Positions 26,755 through 36,241 of a stretch of 64,000 nucleotides of DNA are shown here, piece by piece. Below the pieces are notes generated by a model, which was given only the letters and a program-made list of their open reading frames with translations, ran no database searches and had not been told where the DNA came from. Position 1 is the first letter of the stretch. Each line of letters begins with the position of its first letter. The stretch covers positions 62,001 through 126,000 of the forward strand of contig JANQPT010000038.1 of assembly GCA_028285345.1 (NCBI GenBank), in the 5' to 3' direction. Source of the DNA: Planctomycetales bacterium (GTDB lineage Bacteria; Planctomycetota; Planctomycetia; Planctomycetales; Planctomycetaceae). A program made the translations under genes and the position numbers.

Positions 26755-27657
26755 CTAGGGCCGGCTTTCGACGGTGAACACGCTTCCGATACGCGTTGCG
26801 TGGAGACGAGCCGCCACCGTCCTGGCGTGCTTCCTGTGGGCACAGATTCCAAAGTAGCTCGTCCCGCTGCCGGACATCATGTGTCCCAGCACCGGCAGCT
26901 TCGCAAAAGTCCTCCTCAATCTGTTGACGTCTTCATTCAGCCTCAAAGCAGGTTCCAGCAATCGATTGTGAAGTTGTTGTCCAGCTTGTCCCAAGTCTCC
27001 CTTCGCCAGCATCGTTGCCAGAGCTTCCACACTTCGCCGTTCTTCTTGGGGCCGGCAATTCTGAAAAACCTCCGCGGTTGACAAACCTGTCGCTGGACGA
27101 ACGACCACAAAATAGAGACGCGTCGGCCAATGAACAGGTTCGATTCGCTCTCCGCGCCCGCGGCAAATCGCCGCTGACGACGATGACAGAAAGAACGGCA
27201 CGTCACTGCCTAATCTGGCCGCGAGTTCATGCAATTCAGCGTGTGCGAGCCCCAAACGCCATAGTTGATTGAACCCGAGCAGTGCAGCGGCAGCGTCGGA
27301 CGATCCTCCCGCCATACCAGCAGCAGCGGGAATCCGTTTGTGCAACGACACGCGGGCACCCGCCGATGTCCCCGTCGCCTCGCGCAACAACTCTGCTGCA
27401 CGGACCACGAGATTCGTGCGTCCCTCCGGTATTTCACTCATTTGACCGGCACCGGACGTCCCGATGCCTGAATTCGTTAACTCTATATGCTCAGATGTTG
27501 TATGTCGCAGCCGGAGTGTGTCATACAGCCCGACTGAAACCATCAATGTTTCGAGTTCGTGAAAACCGTCAGCCCGACGTCCCAACACCTCTAAGAAGAG
27601 ATTTAACTTGGCCGGTGCGTGAATCGTGAGTGTCTCATCGCCCAGATGGCACAGCAT
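26755..27657 (-). CDS. ispE: 4-diphosphocytidyl-2-C-methyl-D-erythritol kinase
   Basis: 300 aa. IspE phosphorylates CDP-methylerythritol in the non-mevalonate isoprenoid pathway, in the cytoplasm. GHMP kinase motifs are present: [22 protein letters not shown] at the N-terminus (motif 1; Lys and Asn contact substrate), the glycine-rich loop [16 protein letters not shown] for ATP, and [10 protein letters not shown] near the end. The frame runs open to 27849, but GGAG six bases before the ATG at 27657 and family length set this start. It is directly upstream of spoVG, a neighbourhood also known in Bacillus (ispE-purR-yabJ-spoVG). Confidence 0.95.
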   Translation of the reverse strand: MLCHLGDETLTIHAPAKLNLFLEVLGRRADGFHELETLMVSVGLYDTLRLRHTTSEHIELTNSGIGTSGAGQMSEIPEGRTNLVVRAAELLREATGTSAGARVSLHKRIPAAAGMAGGSSDAAAALLGFNQLWRLGLAHAELHELAARLGSDVPFFLSSSSAAICRGRGERIEPVHWPTRLYFVVVRPATGLSTAEVFQNCRPQEERRSVEALATMLAKGDLGQAGQQLHNRLLEPALRLNEDVNRLRRTFAKLPVLGHMMSGSGTSYFGICAHRKHARTVAARLHATRIGSVFTVESRP

Positions 27658-27963
27658 GAACTCCGTCCTAGGAGCCGGGCGAAAGCTGAAGACCGATGAT
27701 AGACATGAAACCGGCCTGGACTTCCGCCGCGAAAATCTTTTTCCGACAGAGAGGCTCGCAAGGCGACTGGATAGATAGGAAGTTCGCCGCCTAATACCGC
27801 ACCCTGAACTTAACAAGCGAATGCTACGAATTTTGCGGTTTTTCGTCAAGATGGTTCCAGCGCGCAGTCACAACTACAGTGGAAATCATCGACTTATCAA
27901 CCCCACTATTGTGGTACAGTCTACCTAGTCCCCCGGACTCGCAAAGTTGATCAAAGGCGATCG

Positions 27964-29427
27964 TCATTGATTGATCGTTGTCCATTCCTCCGCGCTGTGC
28001 GCGTCGATCTCCAACTTGCTCTTAACGGTCGCCTGAAACTTTGCATCACCTGTTCGCACCGCTTGTCCGCGGATGCTGAATCGGAGACGGCCGTCTGCCG
28101 GGAGCCGATCCAGTGCTTCGAAGACCAGTTTCCCATCCTGCATCTTGTGATTCAGGGTCAATGTCTGGTCATCGATCGTAACCGTGACCTCTTTGACGGC
28201 AATCTGCTTCGGCGGTGTCAACATCACCTGGACTCCAGCGACATCCTGGAAGCCGCGATTATGAACGTCGACTTCGTAATTCACCATCTGGTCGCGTCGC
28301 ACCAAATCGTCCTTGTCGCGGATCCGTAAATCCAAGACGCCGCGCAGCGGTGTGACAGCCAATTTGGACTGTCGCCGCTGTCGCTCGCCGTCGGCGGAGA
28401 ATGCATCGACTTTGACGGCCGCAGCCGCGGCTTCTCGTTCACAAATCAACTCCACCTGCAATTGCAGGCCCTCGCCCGGCGGCAGATCCCCCAGCTTCCA
28501 CGAAAGCCGGTTCTTGTCTTGATCTTCCACCGACCCTTCAGTGGCCGATTCGGGCACCAGGGTATCGTCATACTGCAAAACGGTTTGCACCCCACGCAAA
28601 GGACGGTCGCCCGAATTGGCGATTTTGATCGTGTATTCTGCACGGCTGCCGACCGTCCGGCGTTCGGGGCCGATAATCTGAACCGACAGGTTCGGCTGAG
28701 TCACATCCGTACAAACTGATTTCCAGGCCGCCTCCTTGCCGGCCGACTTTAGCGTGAATCGAGCGCACAGCCGGCCCTGTTGTTCCGCGAACAAGACCAA
28801 CGTCATCGTCTGTGTTTCCCCCGCCTCCACCCTTCCGATTGAACGCTCCAGACGCTGCTCCGGAATGCTGGGAAACGTCAGCCCACGATCGAAACTGCAC
28901 ACGACCTGCACATCCTCGGCAGGCTCCGTCCCGTCATTGCGGATCGTAATCTTGTACTGCACGTCGCCGCCCAAACCGACGCGCTCCGGTTTTTGAATTT
29001 CTAACAATAATTGTGATGAACTCGGCGGCGGGGAAATCCTATCGCCAGCTTCGGGAAGCGAAGGAGCACGCAGCCGCGGGCCGGAATCAATATCCGTCGG
29101 CTCGTCGGGAGTTGTGGTCAGCAGATCCGGTTCGGGAGAAATCTCGTCGATGACCTCTGCATCGGCATCGGCGATATCAGCCGTTCCTAAATCCGGCTCA
29201 CTCAGTACCGGTTTGTCCGACTGAATTGTTGCGCCCGTCGACGGGGGACTGCCGAAGTTCGGCGTCGTCCCCCGATATCCGCGCAGTTCCGGTGAGAGGT
29301 ACGGCGGATCTTCGGCGACCCCGAACGGAGAATTGAAATCAGTCGTCCTGCACCCCGTGAGCGGGAGCGCGCAACACGCGAGCATCACGCCTGCCCACAG
29401 AAACGATTGGTAAGAATGTTCGGACAT
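27964..29427 (-). CDS. DUF11-repeat lipoprotein
   Basis: 487 aa. Lipobox LPLTGC with Cys26 after an N-terminal hydrophobic segment, then a long Pro/Asp/Glu-rich linker (about 30-140), then three immunoglobulin-like DUF11-type repeats (each with a V(Q/E)YxIxIxNxG core, for example QYKITIRNDGTEPAEDV, EYTIKIANSGDRPLRGV and NYEVDVHNRGFQDVAGV) and a last beta domain. Such proteins are surface or periplasmic scaffolds with no known enzyme activity. AGGA before the ATG at 29427 supports the start; the frame is open 39 codons further. Single gene; divergent from the PD40 gene. Confidence 0.85.
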   Translation of the reverse strand: MSEHSYQSFLWAGVMLACCALPLTGCRTTDFNSPFGVAEDPPYLSPELRGYRGTTPNFGSPPSTGATIQSDKPVLSEPDLGTADIADADAEVIDEISPEPDLLTTTPDEPTDIDSGPRLRAPSLPEAGDRISPPPSSSQLLLEIQKPERVGLGGDVQYKITIRNDGTEPAEDVQVVCSFDRGLTFPSIPEQRLERSIGRVEAGETQTMTLVLFAEQQGRLCARFTLKSAGKEAAWKSVCTDVTQPNLSVQIIGPERRTVGSRAEYTIKIANSGDRPLRGVQTVLQYDDTLVPESATEGSVEDQDKNRLSWKLGDLPPGEGLQLQVELICEREAAAAAVKVDAFSADGERQRRQSKLAVTPLRGVLDLRIRDKDDLVRRDQMVNYEVDVHNRGFQDVAGVQVMLTPPKQIAVKEVTVTIDDQTLTLNHKMQDGKLVFEALDRLPADGRLRFSIRGQAVRTGDAKFQATVKSKLEIDAHSAEEWTTINQ

Positions 29428-30049
29428 GACTCGTCCTGTCCGTAGGTACGTCTGAATGATAATTGGAGAACGCAAATGGTTTTGACTGTCGTCGAACAGA
29501 TGAGTGTTGAAGCGCAAGCACCAAAAACCACGAAAGTCTACCACGTAGTCGGCGACCGTGCTGAAACAAACCGCGACATTTCACACAGGGCGGCTTTTCG
29601 CCGGCGCGTCCGATTCTGCGGCAGAGACGGCTTGTGGAAGTTAAAGAATTCAGAGGATTTCGCGCACCGAATCGTGGTCGATTTCCGTACGGTTTAGGAG
29701 ACTTGCGGATCGTTTTTCAGTCAGTCATATCTCGGTGATAATGCGTATTACACAAGAAGTTGCCGCTGCCGATGACTGGCAAAGGTACAACCATGATTAC
29801 GATTGCCCGCAGTGTATCGGTCAGCGATAACCGACGACCGGACCGCCCGGCGCTGCCGGTTCTCGGCTACAACCAACCTCACCGTGATCGTTCGAGCACA
29901 TCCTCGCCCCGAGCAAATGTGGTTGTCTGGCGGCACGGTGGACTTGAGTGAGACGATCACCAGCCGCCATACTAGCGCTTCATAGATTACGCGCACCAAC
30001 TAGAGCCATTTGCAACGACTGACCGAACACGCTCAACAGGAGATTTCTG
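29428..30049. other. Long divergent intergenic region
   Basis: 622 bp. It contains only short open frames (for example a 63-codon plus-strand frame at 29760-29951) with no family resemblance; that one has an AAAGG eight bases before an internal ATG at 29793, which is too weak to call. Nothing else recognisable. Confidence 0.35.
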
Positions 30050-31099
30050 ATGTTACGCCCGATACTTGCTGCCGCCGTCGCCGTATGCAGCCTTTGGACT
30101 TCGCAAGCCGTGGTCGCCGACGAGCCGCAGGGGAAACTAAGCCCGCTGGAAGCGAAACATCTGTCCGGATTGCGACAGGTGACGTCCGGTCTACCCAGAG
30201 CGGGCGAAGGCTACTTTTCGCCCGATATGAAACAAATTATCTATCAGGCTTACCCCATCGGATATCCGTTTTACCAGATCTACGTGCAGGATCTCGACGG
30301 CAAAACACCGCGGCGGATCAGTCCCGGCCGCGGCCGCACGACATGCAGCTACTTCGGCGTCGACGGCAAGACTTTGCTGTTTGCGTCGGCACATACGAAT
30401 CCCGAACTGCCGCACCTGGAACGCAAAGCCCGTGAGCAAACTGGACGCAGGCGGTATGAGTGGGACTTCGACGAGTTTATGGATATCTACACGTGCGATC
30501 TGGACGGCACGAACCTCAACAGGTTAACGGATACTCCCGGCTATGACGCCGAAGGCAGCTATTCATCCGATGGAAAGCAAATCGTGTTCACCTCGACCCG
30601 CGACGGCGATCCCGACATATACATCATGGACGCCGACGGCGGAAACGTACGTCAAATCACCAACGTCGACGGCTATGACGGCGGTCCTTTCTTTTCACCC
30701 GATGACCAGTGGATTATCTTTCGCAGCGATCGTGACAAGGAACACATGCTGCAGATTTACATGGTCTCGGTCGACGGCAAGCACGAAGTGCAATTGACGA
30801 ACAACCTCGATGAAGTGAATTGGGCGCCGTATTTTCATCCCAGCGGCAAGTATTTTGTCTGGACCAAGGCCAACTATGCGCGCGGTCCCCGATTCGCCAA
30901 GTTCAATCTCTATACGATGGACCTCAAGTACCAAGACGGCAAACCGGTCGCCGGGGAGGTCACGCAAATCACAGACACCCCCTCTGCGGACGTGTTGCCT
31001 GTGTTCAGCCCTGACGGCAAGAAGTTAATGTGGACATCAACTCGGGGACCCGAGGAATCCAGCCAATTGTGGATTGCGGACTGGAAGCGCAACGAGTAG
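30050..31099 (+). CDS. Exported TolB-like PD40 beta-propeller protein
   Basis: 349 aa. A signal peptide (1-24, ending VVADE) precedes at least five WD40-like PD40 repeats of the form (F/Y)SPDGKxIxFxS: YFSPDMKQIIYQA, SYSSDGKQIVFTSTR, FFSPDDQWIIFRSDR, YFHPSGKYFVWTK and VFSPDGKKLMWTSTR, each followed by a IYxMDxDG-type strand. TolB-type propellers are periplasmic protein-interaction modules. AGGAGA seven bases before the ATG sets the start. No peptidase domain follows, so it is a stand-alone propeller. Confidence 0.88.
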   Translation: MLRPILAAAVAVCSLWTSQAVVADEPQGKLSPLEAKHLSGLRQVTSGLPRAGEGYFSPDMKQIIYQAYPIGYPFYQIYVQDLDGKTPRRISPGRGRTTCSYFGVDGKTLLFASAHTNPELPHLERKAREQTGRRRYEWDFDEFMDIYTCDLDGTNLNRLTDTPGYDAEGSYSSDGKQIVFTSTRDGDPDIYIMDADGGNVRQITNVDGYDGGPFFSPDDQWIIFRSDRDKEHMLQIYMVSVDGKHEVQLTNNLDEVNWAPYFHPSGKYFVWTKANYARGPRFAKFNLYTMDLKYQDGKPVAGEVTQITDTPSADVLPVFSPDGKKLMWTSTRGPEESSQLWIADWKRNE

Positions 31100-31316
31100 G
31101 GGCCGCTGCGCCCCGTATCAGCACATGCACGGCGACCCCTGCGGCTCGTTGCTTGGTGACTTTCTGCGAACGACAGGACTGAGAACCGGCCAACTCAGGT
31201 CTCGCCTAAATTGCGTCAAACCGCTAGAATTCCGGTGCAGGACGCCCGTGCGTCGATTTCGCCGCTAAGACGACCAGTTGACCTGGTTTTCCACTGAATT
31301 TTACGGGAGTTTTCAT

Positions 31317-32183
31317 TTGTCGGCCGCCGATTTGGAGAATCTGAAAATTGCAGAGTCGGTCCCGAACCTCCGTTCGGAGATCGCCGCGGCTCGAAATGCG
31401 GGCCTGAAGGTGGCACTGGTGCCCACGATGGGCGCGATGCACGAAGGGCACCTCAGTCTGATTCGTGCAGCGCGCGAACAGTCCGACTACGTCGTGGTCT
31501 CGATTTTCGTCAATCCAACACAGTTCGGCCCACACGAGGACTTCGATCAGTATCCCCGGCCGTTTCAGAGTGACATTGCCGCTTGCACGGACGCCGGTGT
31601 CGATTTGGTATTTCGGCCGGATGTGGAGACGATCTACCCCGCTGACGACGAGACAGTCGTGAATCTGCAACGGCTATCGACGATTCTGGAGGGCGCCCAT
31701 CGTCCCGGACATTTCCAGGGAGTGACGACCGTCGTCCTGAAGCTGCTGAACATCGTGGCACCCGACGTCGCTTATTTCGGCGCCAAGGACTACCAGCAAC
31801 AGTTAATCATCCGGCGAATGTGCCGTGATCTGTATCTGCCGGTCGAGATTGTGACCTGCCCAACAGTCCGAGAGCCCGACGGACTCGCGCTCAGCAGCCG
31901 CAACGAATACTTGTCTCATCAGGAACGAGAGACCGCGCTCTCTCTTAGTCGGTGCCTCCGATTCACGCGCGATCTGATTTCCGGAGGGGAATCGCGATTG
32001 GACTACGTGCGACAGGAAATGGTCGCACAGATTGAGAAGACACCCGGCGTCGAATTGGATTATGCCACGGTCGCCGACGCGGAATCACTGGAAGAACCGG
32101 ACCGGCGGTCGGGTCCGCTGGTCGCGTTGATCGCCGCACGGGTTGGAACCACGCGGTTGATCGATAACATGCTCATCGACTGA
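31317..32183 (+). CDS. panC: Pantothenate synthetase
   Basis: 288 aa. PanC joins pantoate and beta-alanine with ATP to make pantothenate (vitamin B5, coenzyme A route). The motif LVPTMGAMHEGH (34-45) contains the nucleotidyl-transferase HxGH; FVNPTQF, FGAKDYQQ and LALSSRN follow at the expected places. The start is a TTG at 31317 with GGGAG eight bases upstream; an in-frame TTG at 31278 would add residues absent in the family. lgt follows after 41 bp on the same strand and is probably co-transcribed. Confidence 0.95.
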   Translation: MSAADLENLKIAESVPNLRSEIAAARNAGLKVALVPTMGAMHEGHLSLIRAAREQSDYVVVSIFVNPTQFGPHEDFDQYPRPFQSDIAACTDAGVDLVFRPDVETIYPADDETVVNLQRLSTILEGAHRPGHFQGVTTVVLKLLNIVAPDVAYFGAKDYQQQLIIRRMCRDLYLPVEIVTCPTVREPDGLALSSRNEYLSHQERETALSLSRCLRFTRDLISGGESRLDYVRQEMVAQIEKTPGVELDYATVADAESLEEPDRRSGPLVALIAARVGTTRLIDNMLID

Positions 32184-32224
32184 CCTGATCACATCGTCAA
32201 CTTTTGATCGAGGACCACCGCAGG

Positions 32225-33313
32225 ATGCGACAGACACTCTTCGAAATCAAATTCAACAGCGAAATCTCACTTGGGCCGCTTGGCGAGTTCCCGGTGTTTG
32301 GATTGGGGCTGTTGTTGGCGTTGTGGATTAGCATCGGCTCAGTTTTTCTCTATCTCCGCCACAAGGAATACGGGACGTATTTGCCGTCGCTGTACGGCGG
32401 CGCGCTGTGGGCGGCGGTCGCGATGGCGATCTATTACGCGCCCATACAGCAGAAACTGGCCGGAATCCCCATCTTCGGATACGGATTCATGCTGTTTCTG
32501 GGATTCACCACCGCAACACTTTACGCGGCGTGGCGGGCCAAATCGCAGGGCATTCCAGAGAATCTCGTCTGGGATTTTACGTTTTGGCTGCTGATTTCGG
32601 GCGTTGGCGGCGCGCGGCTGTGGTACGTGATTCAGTACCGCGAGCACTATTTCGGTCCGGACATTAGCCTGTGGAAACTGATTAATCTGCCGGACGGCGG
32701 GTTGGTCTTGTTCGGCGGAGTCATCGGCGGCAGCGCGGCCATCGTCATCTTCTGCATCAAGAATAAAGTCCCGCTGCTCAAGTTTGCGGACATCGCCGTT
32801 ACGGCAATTTTTATCGGATTGATGTTTGGCCGTATGGGCTGTTTCCTTAACGGATGCTGCTACGGGCATCTCAGCGACGCGCCGTGGGCGGTCACCTTTC
32901 CGAAGGGCAGCGCACCGTTTAAGGCTCAAGCGGACGCGGAGCTAATTCGCAAGGATGACGAACGCAGTCTGCCGGTGCATCCGACACAGGTTTACAGCTC
33001 ACTGTGCGCGCTGGGACTGGCGCTGCTCACCGCCTGCTACTATCCGTATCGGCACCGTGACGGTGCGGTGTTGGCGGTCGGCTGGTTGGCTTATCCGGTC
33101 GTGCGGTTCACCATGGAACTGCTGCGCAACGATGAGCGCGGGCAACTGGGCACGATGTTTACGCCTGCGCAGCTGTTTAGCTTTGTGCTGTTTTCCAGCG
33201 GACTGGCGTTTGTTTGGTATGTCTCGCGGCAGCCGAGATTGAGTGAGAACTCATCGACGCCTCCTCCCGTCCCGCGGTCTCCCGCGCCGAGCGTCTCTTC
33301 GCCGACACGATAA
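32225..33313 (+). CDS. lgt: Prolipoprotein diacylglyceryl transferase
   Basis: 362 aa with about seven membrane helices. Lgt moves diacylglyceryl from phosphatidylglycerol to the lipobox cysteine, the first step of lipoprotein maturation; several proteins in this window carry lipoboxes. The Lgt signature is GRMGCFLNGCCYG (202-214), with the catalytic-region Arg in the ARLWYVIQYREHYF segment and the usual HPTQVYSS later. The C-terminus is a Pro/Ser tail after the last helix. The ATG at 32225 is preferred over a TTG seven codons upstream (GAGGA ten bases before it). Confidence 0.93.
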   Translation: MRQTLFEIKFNSEISLGPLGEFPVFGLGLLLALWISIGSVFLYLRHKEYGTYLPSLYGGALWAAVAMAIYYAPIQQKLAGIPIFGYGFMLFLGFTTATLYAAWRAKSQGIPENLVWDFTFWLLISGVGGARLWYVIQYREHYFGPDISLWKLINLPDGGLVLFGGVIGGSAAIVIFCIKNKVPLLKFADIAVTAIFIGLMFGRMGCFLNGCCYGHLSDAPWAVTFPKGSAPFKAQADAELIRKDDERSLPVHPTQVYSSLCALGLALLTACYYPYRHRDGAVLAVGWLAYPVVRFTMELLRNDERGQLGTMFTPAQLFSFVLFSSGLAFVWYVSRQPRLSENSSTPPPVPRSPAPSVSSPTR

Positions 33314-33322
33314 GCGGCAAAA

Positions 33323-33395
33323 TGGAGCGGAGGGGATTCGAACCCCCGACCTCTGCATTGCGAACGCAGCGCTCTCCCAGCTGAGCTACCGCCCC
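33323..33395 (-). tRNA. tRNA-Ala(CGC)
   Basis: On the minus strand the cloverleaf is complete: acceptor GGGGCGG/CCGCTCC with discriminator A, D arm with AGCTCAGCTGGGAGAGC, anticodon stem CTGCG/TGCAG (one mismatch or wobble) with loop TTCGCAA, anticodon CGC (complement of 33360-33362), and T arm GGGGG-TTCGAAT-CCCCT. No CCA encoded. It lies just after lgt in the opposite direction. Confidence 0.93.
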
Positions 33396-33611
33396 GATTG
33401 CCGATCAACCATAACCGGCATATGGGTCAATCCTCCGACCGTCGCCGCCGCGAATCGGCTCCGCACACCGACTGTCCAGATTCAAAGAGGACTCATTATA
33501 GGAGGCGCCTTTTCATAAGCAAGGCCGCCGACAGGCCGAGATTTACTCAAAGTTCACAAATCTCTGGCAGGACAAGATTTGCAGATTGCCGATTAATGGT
33601 GGCATGAGTGC

Positions 33612-33640
33612 TTGACACCTAATTCTAGGACAATCAGAAT
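33612..33640 (+). promoter_or_regulatory. Candidate sigma-70-type promoter before the first GspE/PilB gene
   Basis: A perfect -35 TTGACA (33612-33617), a 17-bp spacer and CAGAAT (33635-33640, four of six -10 bases). It would give a leader of about 230 nt ahead of the ATG at 33877 that contains the shared 33-bp element. Confidence 0.45.
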
Positions 33641-33670
33641 CAAAGAATGAGCTTGTAAATTGCGTAATCA

Positions 33671-33703
33671 GCCGGATGTGAAACCAGCGTCGACGTGAGG
33701 CCG
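33671..33703 (+). repeat. Shared leader element, copy 1
   Basis: 33 bp whose right half GTCGACGTGAGGCCG (33689-33703) matches 36109-36123 with one change; the whole stretch matches 36090-36123 in 26 of 34 aligned columns. It contains the palindrome CGTCGACG. It lies 173 bp before a pilus ATPase start. Could be a regulator site or an RNA element. Confidence 0.4.
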
Positions 33704-33876
33704 GAACAACAAACCGTCGACAGGGCGCCTTTCAAGTGATTTCTCGCCACATCTTGGCGTTTACAATACATGGGGACAAGTTAGCAACGAGCCGGCGCAG
33801 CACGGCTCGATATCTCTAATGAATTCGCAGGGCCGGCGGATTCGTGCGACCCGAGGTTTGCAGGGAGATTGATTGT

Positions 33877-35571
33877 ATGGCGGACGATTGGATGCAGCAG
33901 CTGGTGGACAACGGGAAGATTTCCTCCGACCAGTTGGCGGAGGCGCAGGGCATGGCGGCCAGTATGGGAATCACCGCCGACGAGGCGCTGGCTTCGCTCG
34001 GCTACGTTTCCGTCGAGGACATCGGTCAGGCCCAAGCCGCCGAACACGGCTACGAGTGGGTCGACATCGAAGGCCGGCAGATTCCCTCGTCGGTGATTGA
34101 GCTGGTCACCGAATCGGTGGCCCGCGAAAACACGGTCATCCCGCTCATGTTGGAGGGGGATACGCTGATCGTGGCGATTCATGATCCAATGGCGTATGAG
34201 GTCTTGGATAAGCTGCGGTTTATTCTTGACCGAGACGTGAATGTCGTGCTGGCGTCAAAAGAGGCCATTCAGGCGGCGATCAACCGCCATTACGGGCAAA
34301 GTGAAACTGAGTCGGTCGACTCGATGTTGGCTGAGTTTACTGAGACCGCGATCGACTTTACCGAAACCGATTACGGCGACGGGATCGAGGCAGAAGAGGA
34401 TCAGGACGCGCCGATCATCAAACTCGCCAACCTGATCATCAGTGAAGCGGTCAGCATGCGGGCGAGCGACATTCATATTGAGCCGTTTGAAGACCGCATC
34501 CGCATCCGTTATCGGATCGACGGCGTATTGGTGGAACGGGACAGCCCGCCGCGTCGACTGCTGGGCCCGCTGATCTCCCGGATTAAGATCATGGCGACCA
34601 TGGATATTGCCGAGAAGCGGCGGTGCCAGGACGGCCGGATCAAGACACGTGTCGGCGGCCGAGATTTCGACCTGCGTGTCAGCATTTTGCCTTCTAACCA
34701 CGGCCAGGCGATCGTGCTGCGAATCCTTGACCGAGACAACATTCGAGTCGGTATCCGCAACCTCGGTTTCGGCGAGGACAACTATCGCCGCTTTCAGAAT
34801 ATCATTCGCCGGCCCAACGGAATTTTCTTAGTCACCGGCCCAACCGGGAGCGGCAAGACGACGACTTTGTACAGTGCCTTAGGTGAACTCAACCGTCCAG
34901 ACCGCAAGATCATCACGGCCGAGGATCCGGTCGAGTACTACCTGCCGGGAATCAACCAAGTGGAGGTCCGCAGCAAAATCGGACTCGATTTTGCAAGGAT
35001 CATTCGGGCAATGTTGCGTCAGGCACCCAACGTGATCCTGGTCGGTGAAATTCGCGACACCGAGACCGCCGACATGGCAATCCAGGCATCTTTGACTGGA
35101 CACTTGGTTTTCAGTACTCTACACACAAACGATGCGCCCAGTTCTGTGACACGCCTGATTGACATGGGAGTGCAGCCATTCCTGGTTGCGTCCAGCTTGA
35201 TGGCGGTCATGGCACAGCGGTTGGTCCGCGTGAACTGCCCCAAATGCAAAGCCCCCTACGAACCGGATCCGGGCGAATTGCAACACTTGGGAATCACGCC
35301 GGACGAGACCGAGAACGCAAACTGGATGAAGGGAAAAGGCTGCTCTCACTGCCAGCATACGGGCTATCGAGGGCGCGTCGGCGTTTTCGAATTGATGTTC
35401 ATGAACTCGGTTCTGCGCGACATGACGTTTCGCCGCGAGCCGACTCAGAATATCCGTCGTCAAGCGAAGCTGTTCGGCATGGAGTCGCTTGTCCAAGACG
35501 CCACAAAGAAGGCCATTGAAGGAGTTACGACACTGCAGGAGGTATATCGACTGCACTCCGGTGGCCACTGA
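33877..35571 (+). CDS. GspE/PilB-type secretion ATPase (1)
   Basis: 564 aa, the assembly ATPase of a type II secretion or type IV pilus machine. N-terminal MshEN-like domain (about 1-150), then the catalytic domain: Walker A GPTGSGKTTT (321-330), Asp box near EDPVEYY, Walker B LVGEIRD, His box FSTLHTNDAPSS, and a CxxC pair (Cys454/457 and Cys489/492) that binds zinc in GspE. GGGAG nine bases before the ATG at 33877 sets the start. A second GspE/PilB lies downstream with PilT between, all on the plus strand; the two ATPases differ most in their N-terminal halves. Confidence 0.95.
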   Translation: MADDWMQQLVDNGKISSDQLAEAQGMAASMGITADEALASLGYVSVEDIGQAQAAEHGYEWVDIEGRQIPSSVIELVTESVARENTVIPLMLEGDTLIVAIHDPMAYEVLDKLRFILDRDVNVVLASKEAIQAAINRHYGQSETESVDSMLAEFTETAIDFTETDYGDGIEAEEDQDAPIIKLANLIISEAVSMRASDIHIEPFEDRIRIRYRIDGVLVERDSPPRRLLGPLISRIKIMATMDIAEKRRCQDGRIKTRVGGRDFDLRVSILPSNHGQAIVLRILDRDNIRVGIRNLGFGEDNYRRFQNIIRRPNGIFLVTGPTGSGKTTTLYSALGELNRPDRKIITAEDPVEYYLPGINQVEVRSKIGLDFARIIRAMLRQAPNVILVGEIRDTETADMAIQASLTGHLVFSTLHTNDAPSSVTRLIDMGVQPFLVASSLMAVMAQRLVRVNCPKCKAPYEPDPGELQHLGITPDETENANWMKGKGCSHCQHTGYRGRVGVFELMFMNSVLRDMTFRREPTQNIRRQAKLFGMESLVQDATKKAIEGVTTLQEVYRLHSGGH

Positions 35572-36241
35572 CAAGGCGCGCCGATCCGATTGGCTGGAGT
35601 TCACAGTGTGGATGCAGTTTTGGCCAGAGGTTGAGCTGTAAAGGCACTGCCATCTCGCATCCACAAGCCCAATTGGAGTCTTCCACACGTGGTCATCTGA
35701 CTGATTTGCTGCGGCTGGTTGAATGGTTTTCGCGGGCGGTCTGTTGTATGATAATGCCACAAACTTTAGGGTTTGTTCTCACGTCAGTTTCTGAGGGGTG
35801 TTCCTTCTCAAAACTTTACGATTTCAACGATTTCGCAATCGAATCAAATCAACGACTCCCGATTTCGTTTTGGGAGAGTCGGCATCCGTCATCCCGTCTT
35901 TTTCTTGAGCGGTCATCAACTCACTCGAACAATGCAGCGACTCGGAGGTACCGCAGCGGTCAGTCCACCTGCGGACCCTCGACTGATAATCACATTAGAC
36001 TGCGGTCAATGAATCTCGCAGTGACGTCGCATTTATGGGTGATTCCGTGATCAGGAGGAATTCGGCAAACAGGCAGAAACTCGCGGCATGCCGGCCTGCG
36101 AAATCGAAGTCGACGTGAGACCGACCTCCACAGCCCGGGAGAGTGGCTCCCGCGGAGCTTGGTCATGACTTAAGAATTCCAGCGACTAATGAGTCGACGG
36201 TATTTCCGGATGTCTGTTTTTGCGTGGGGAGCAATCGCCTG
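35572..36241. other. Long intergenic region before pilT
   Basis: 670 bp without a supported gene. It contains copy 2 of the shared leader element (36090-36123) 118 bp before the PilT start and a GGCAAAC box at 36064-36070. Short open frames on both strands lack ribosome binding sites or family resemblance. Its size suggests that pilT has its own regulated promoter. Confidence 0.4.
36090..36123 (+). repeat. Shared leader element, copy 2
   Basis: 34 bp matching 33671-33703 (26 of 34 columns, with 14 of 15 identical in the right half). Lies in the leader of the PilT-type gene. Confidence 0.4.

Larger units (their letters stand above)
33396..33876. other. Leader region of the pilus/secretion locus
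   Basis: 481 bp between tRNA-Ala (minus) and the first secretion ATPase (plus). It contains a promoter-like pair at 33612-33640 and a 33-bp element at 33671-33703 that recurs before the PilT gene. No gene seen. Confidence 0.4.

Noticed and set aside
29760-29951. 63-codon plus-strand frame in the gap before the PD40 gene
   Set aside because: Only a weak AAAGG upstream of an internal ATG; no hydrophobic or domain pattern; cannot be supported.
35119-35760. 213-codon minus-strand frame over the end of the first GspE gene
   Set aside because: A shadow frame of a well-supported gene on the other strand, without a ribosome binding site.
36064-36123. Possible cyclic di-GMP (GEMM) riboswitch before pilT
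   Set aside because: GGCAAAC is present, but the GAAA-loop stem and the GGGACGCAAAGCC segment of the GEMM consensus are not. The similarity stops there.
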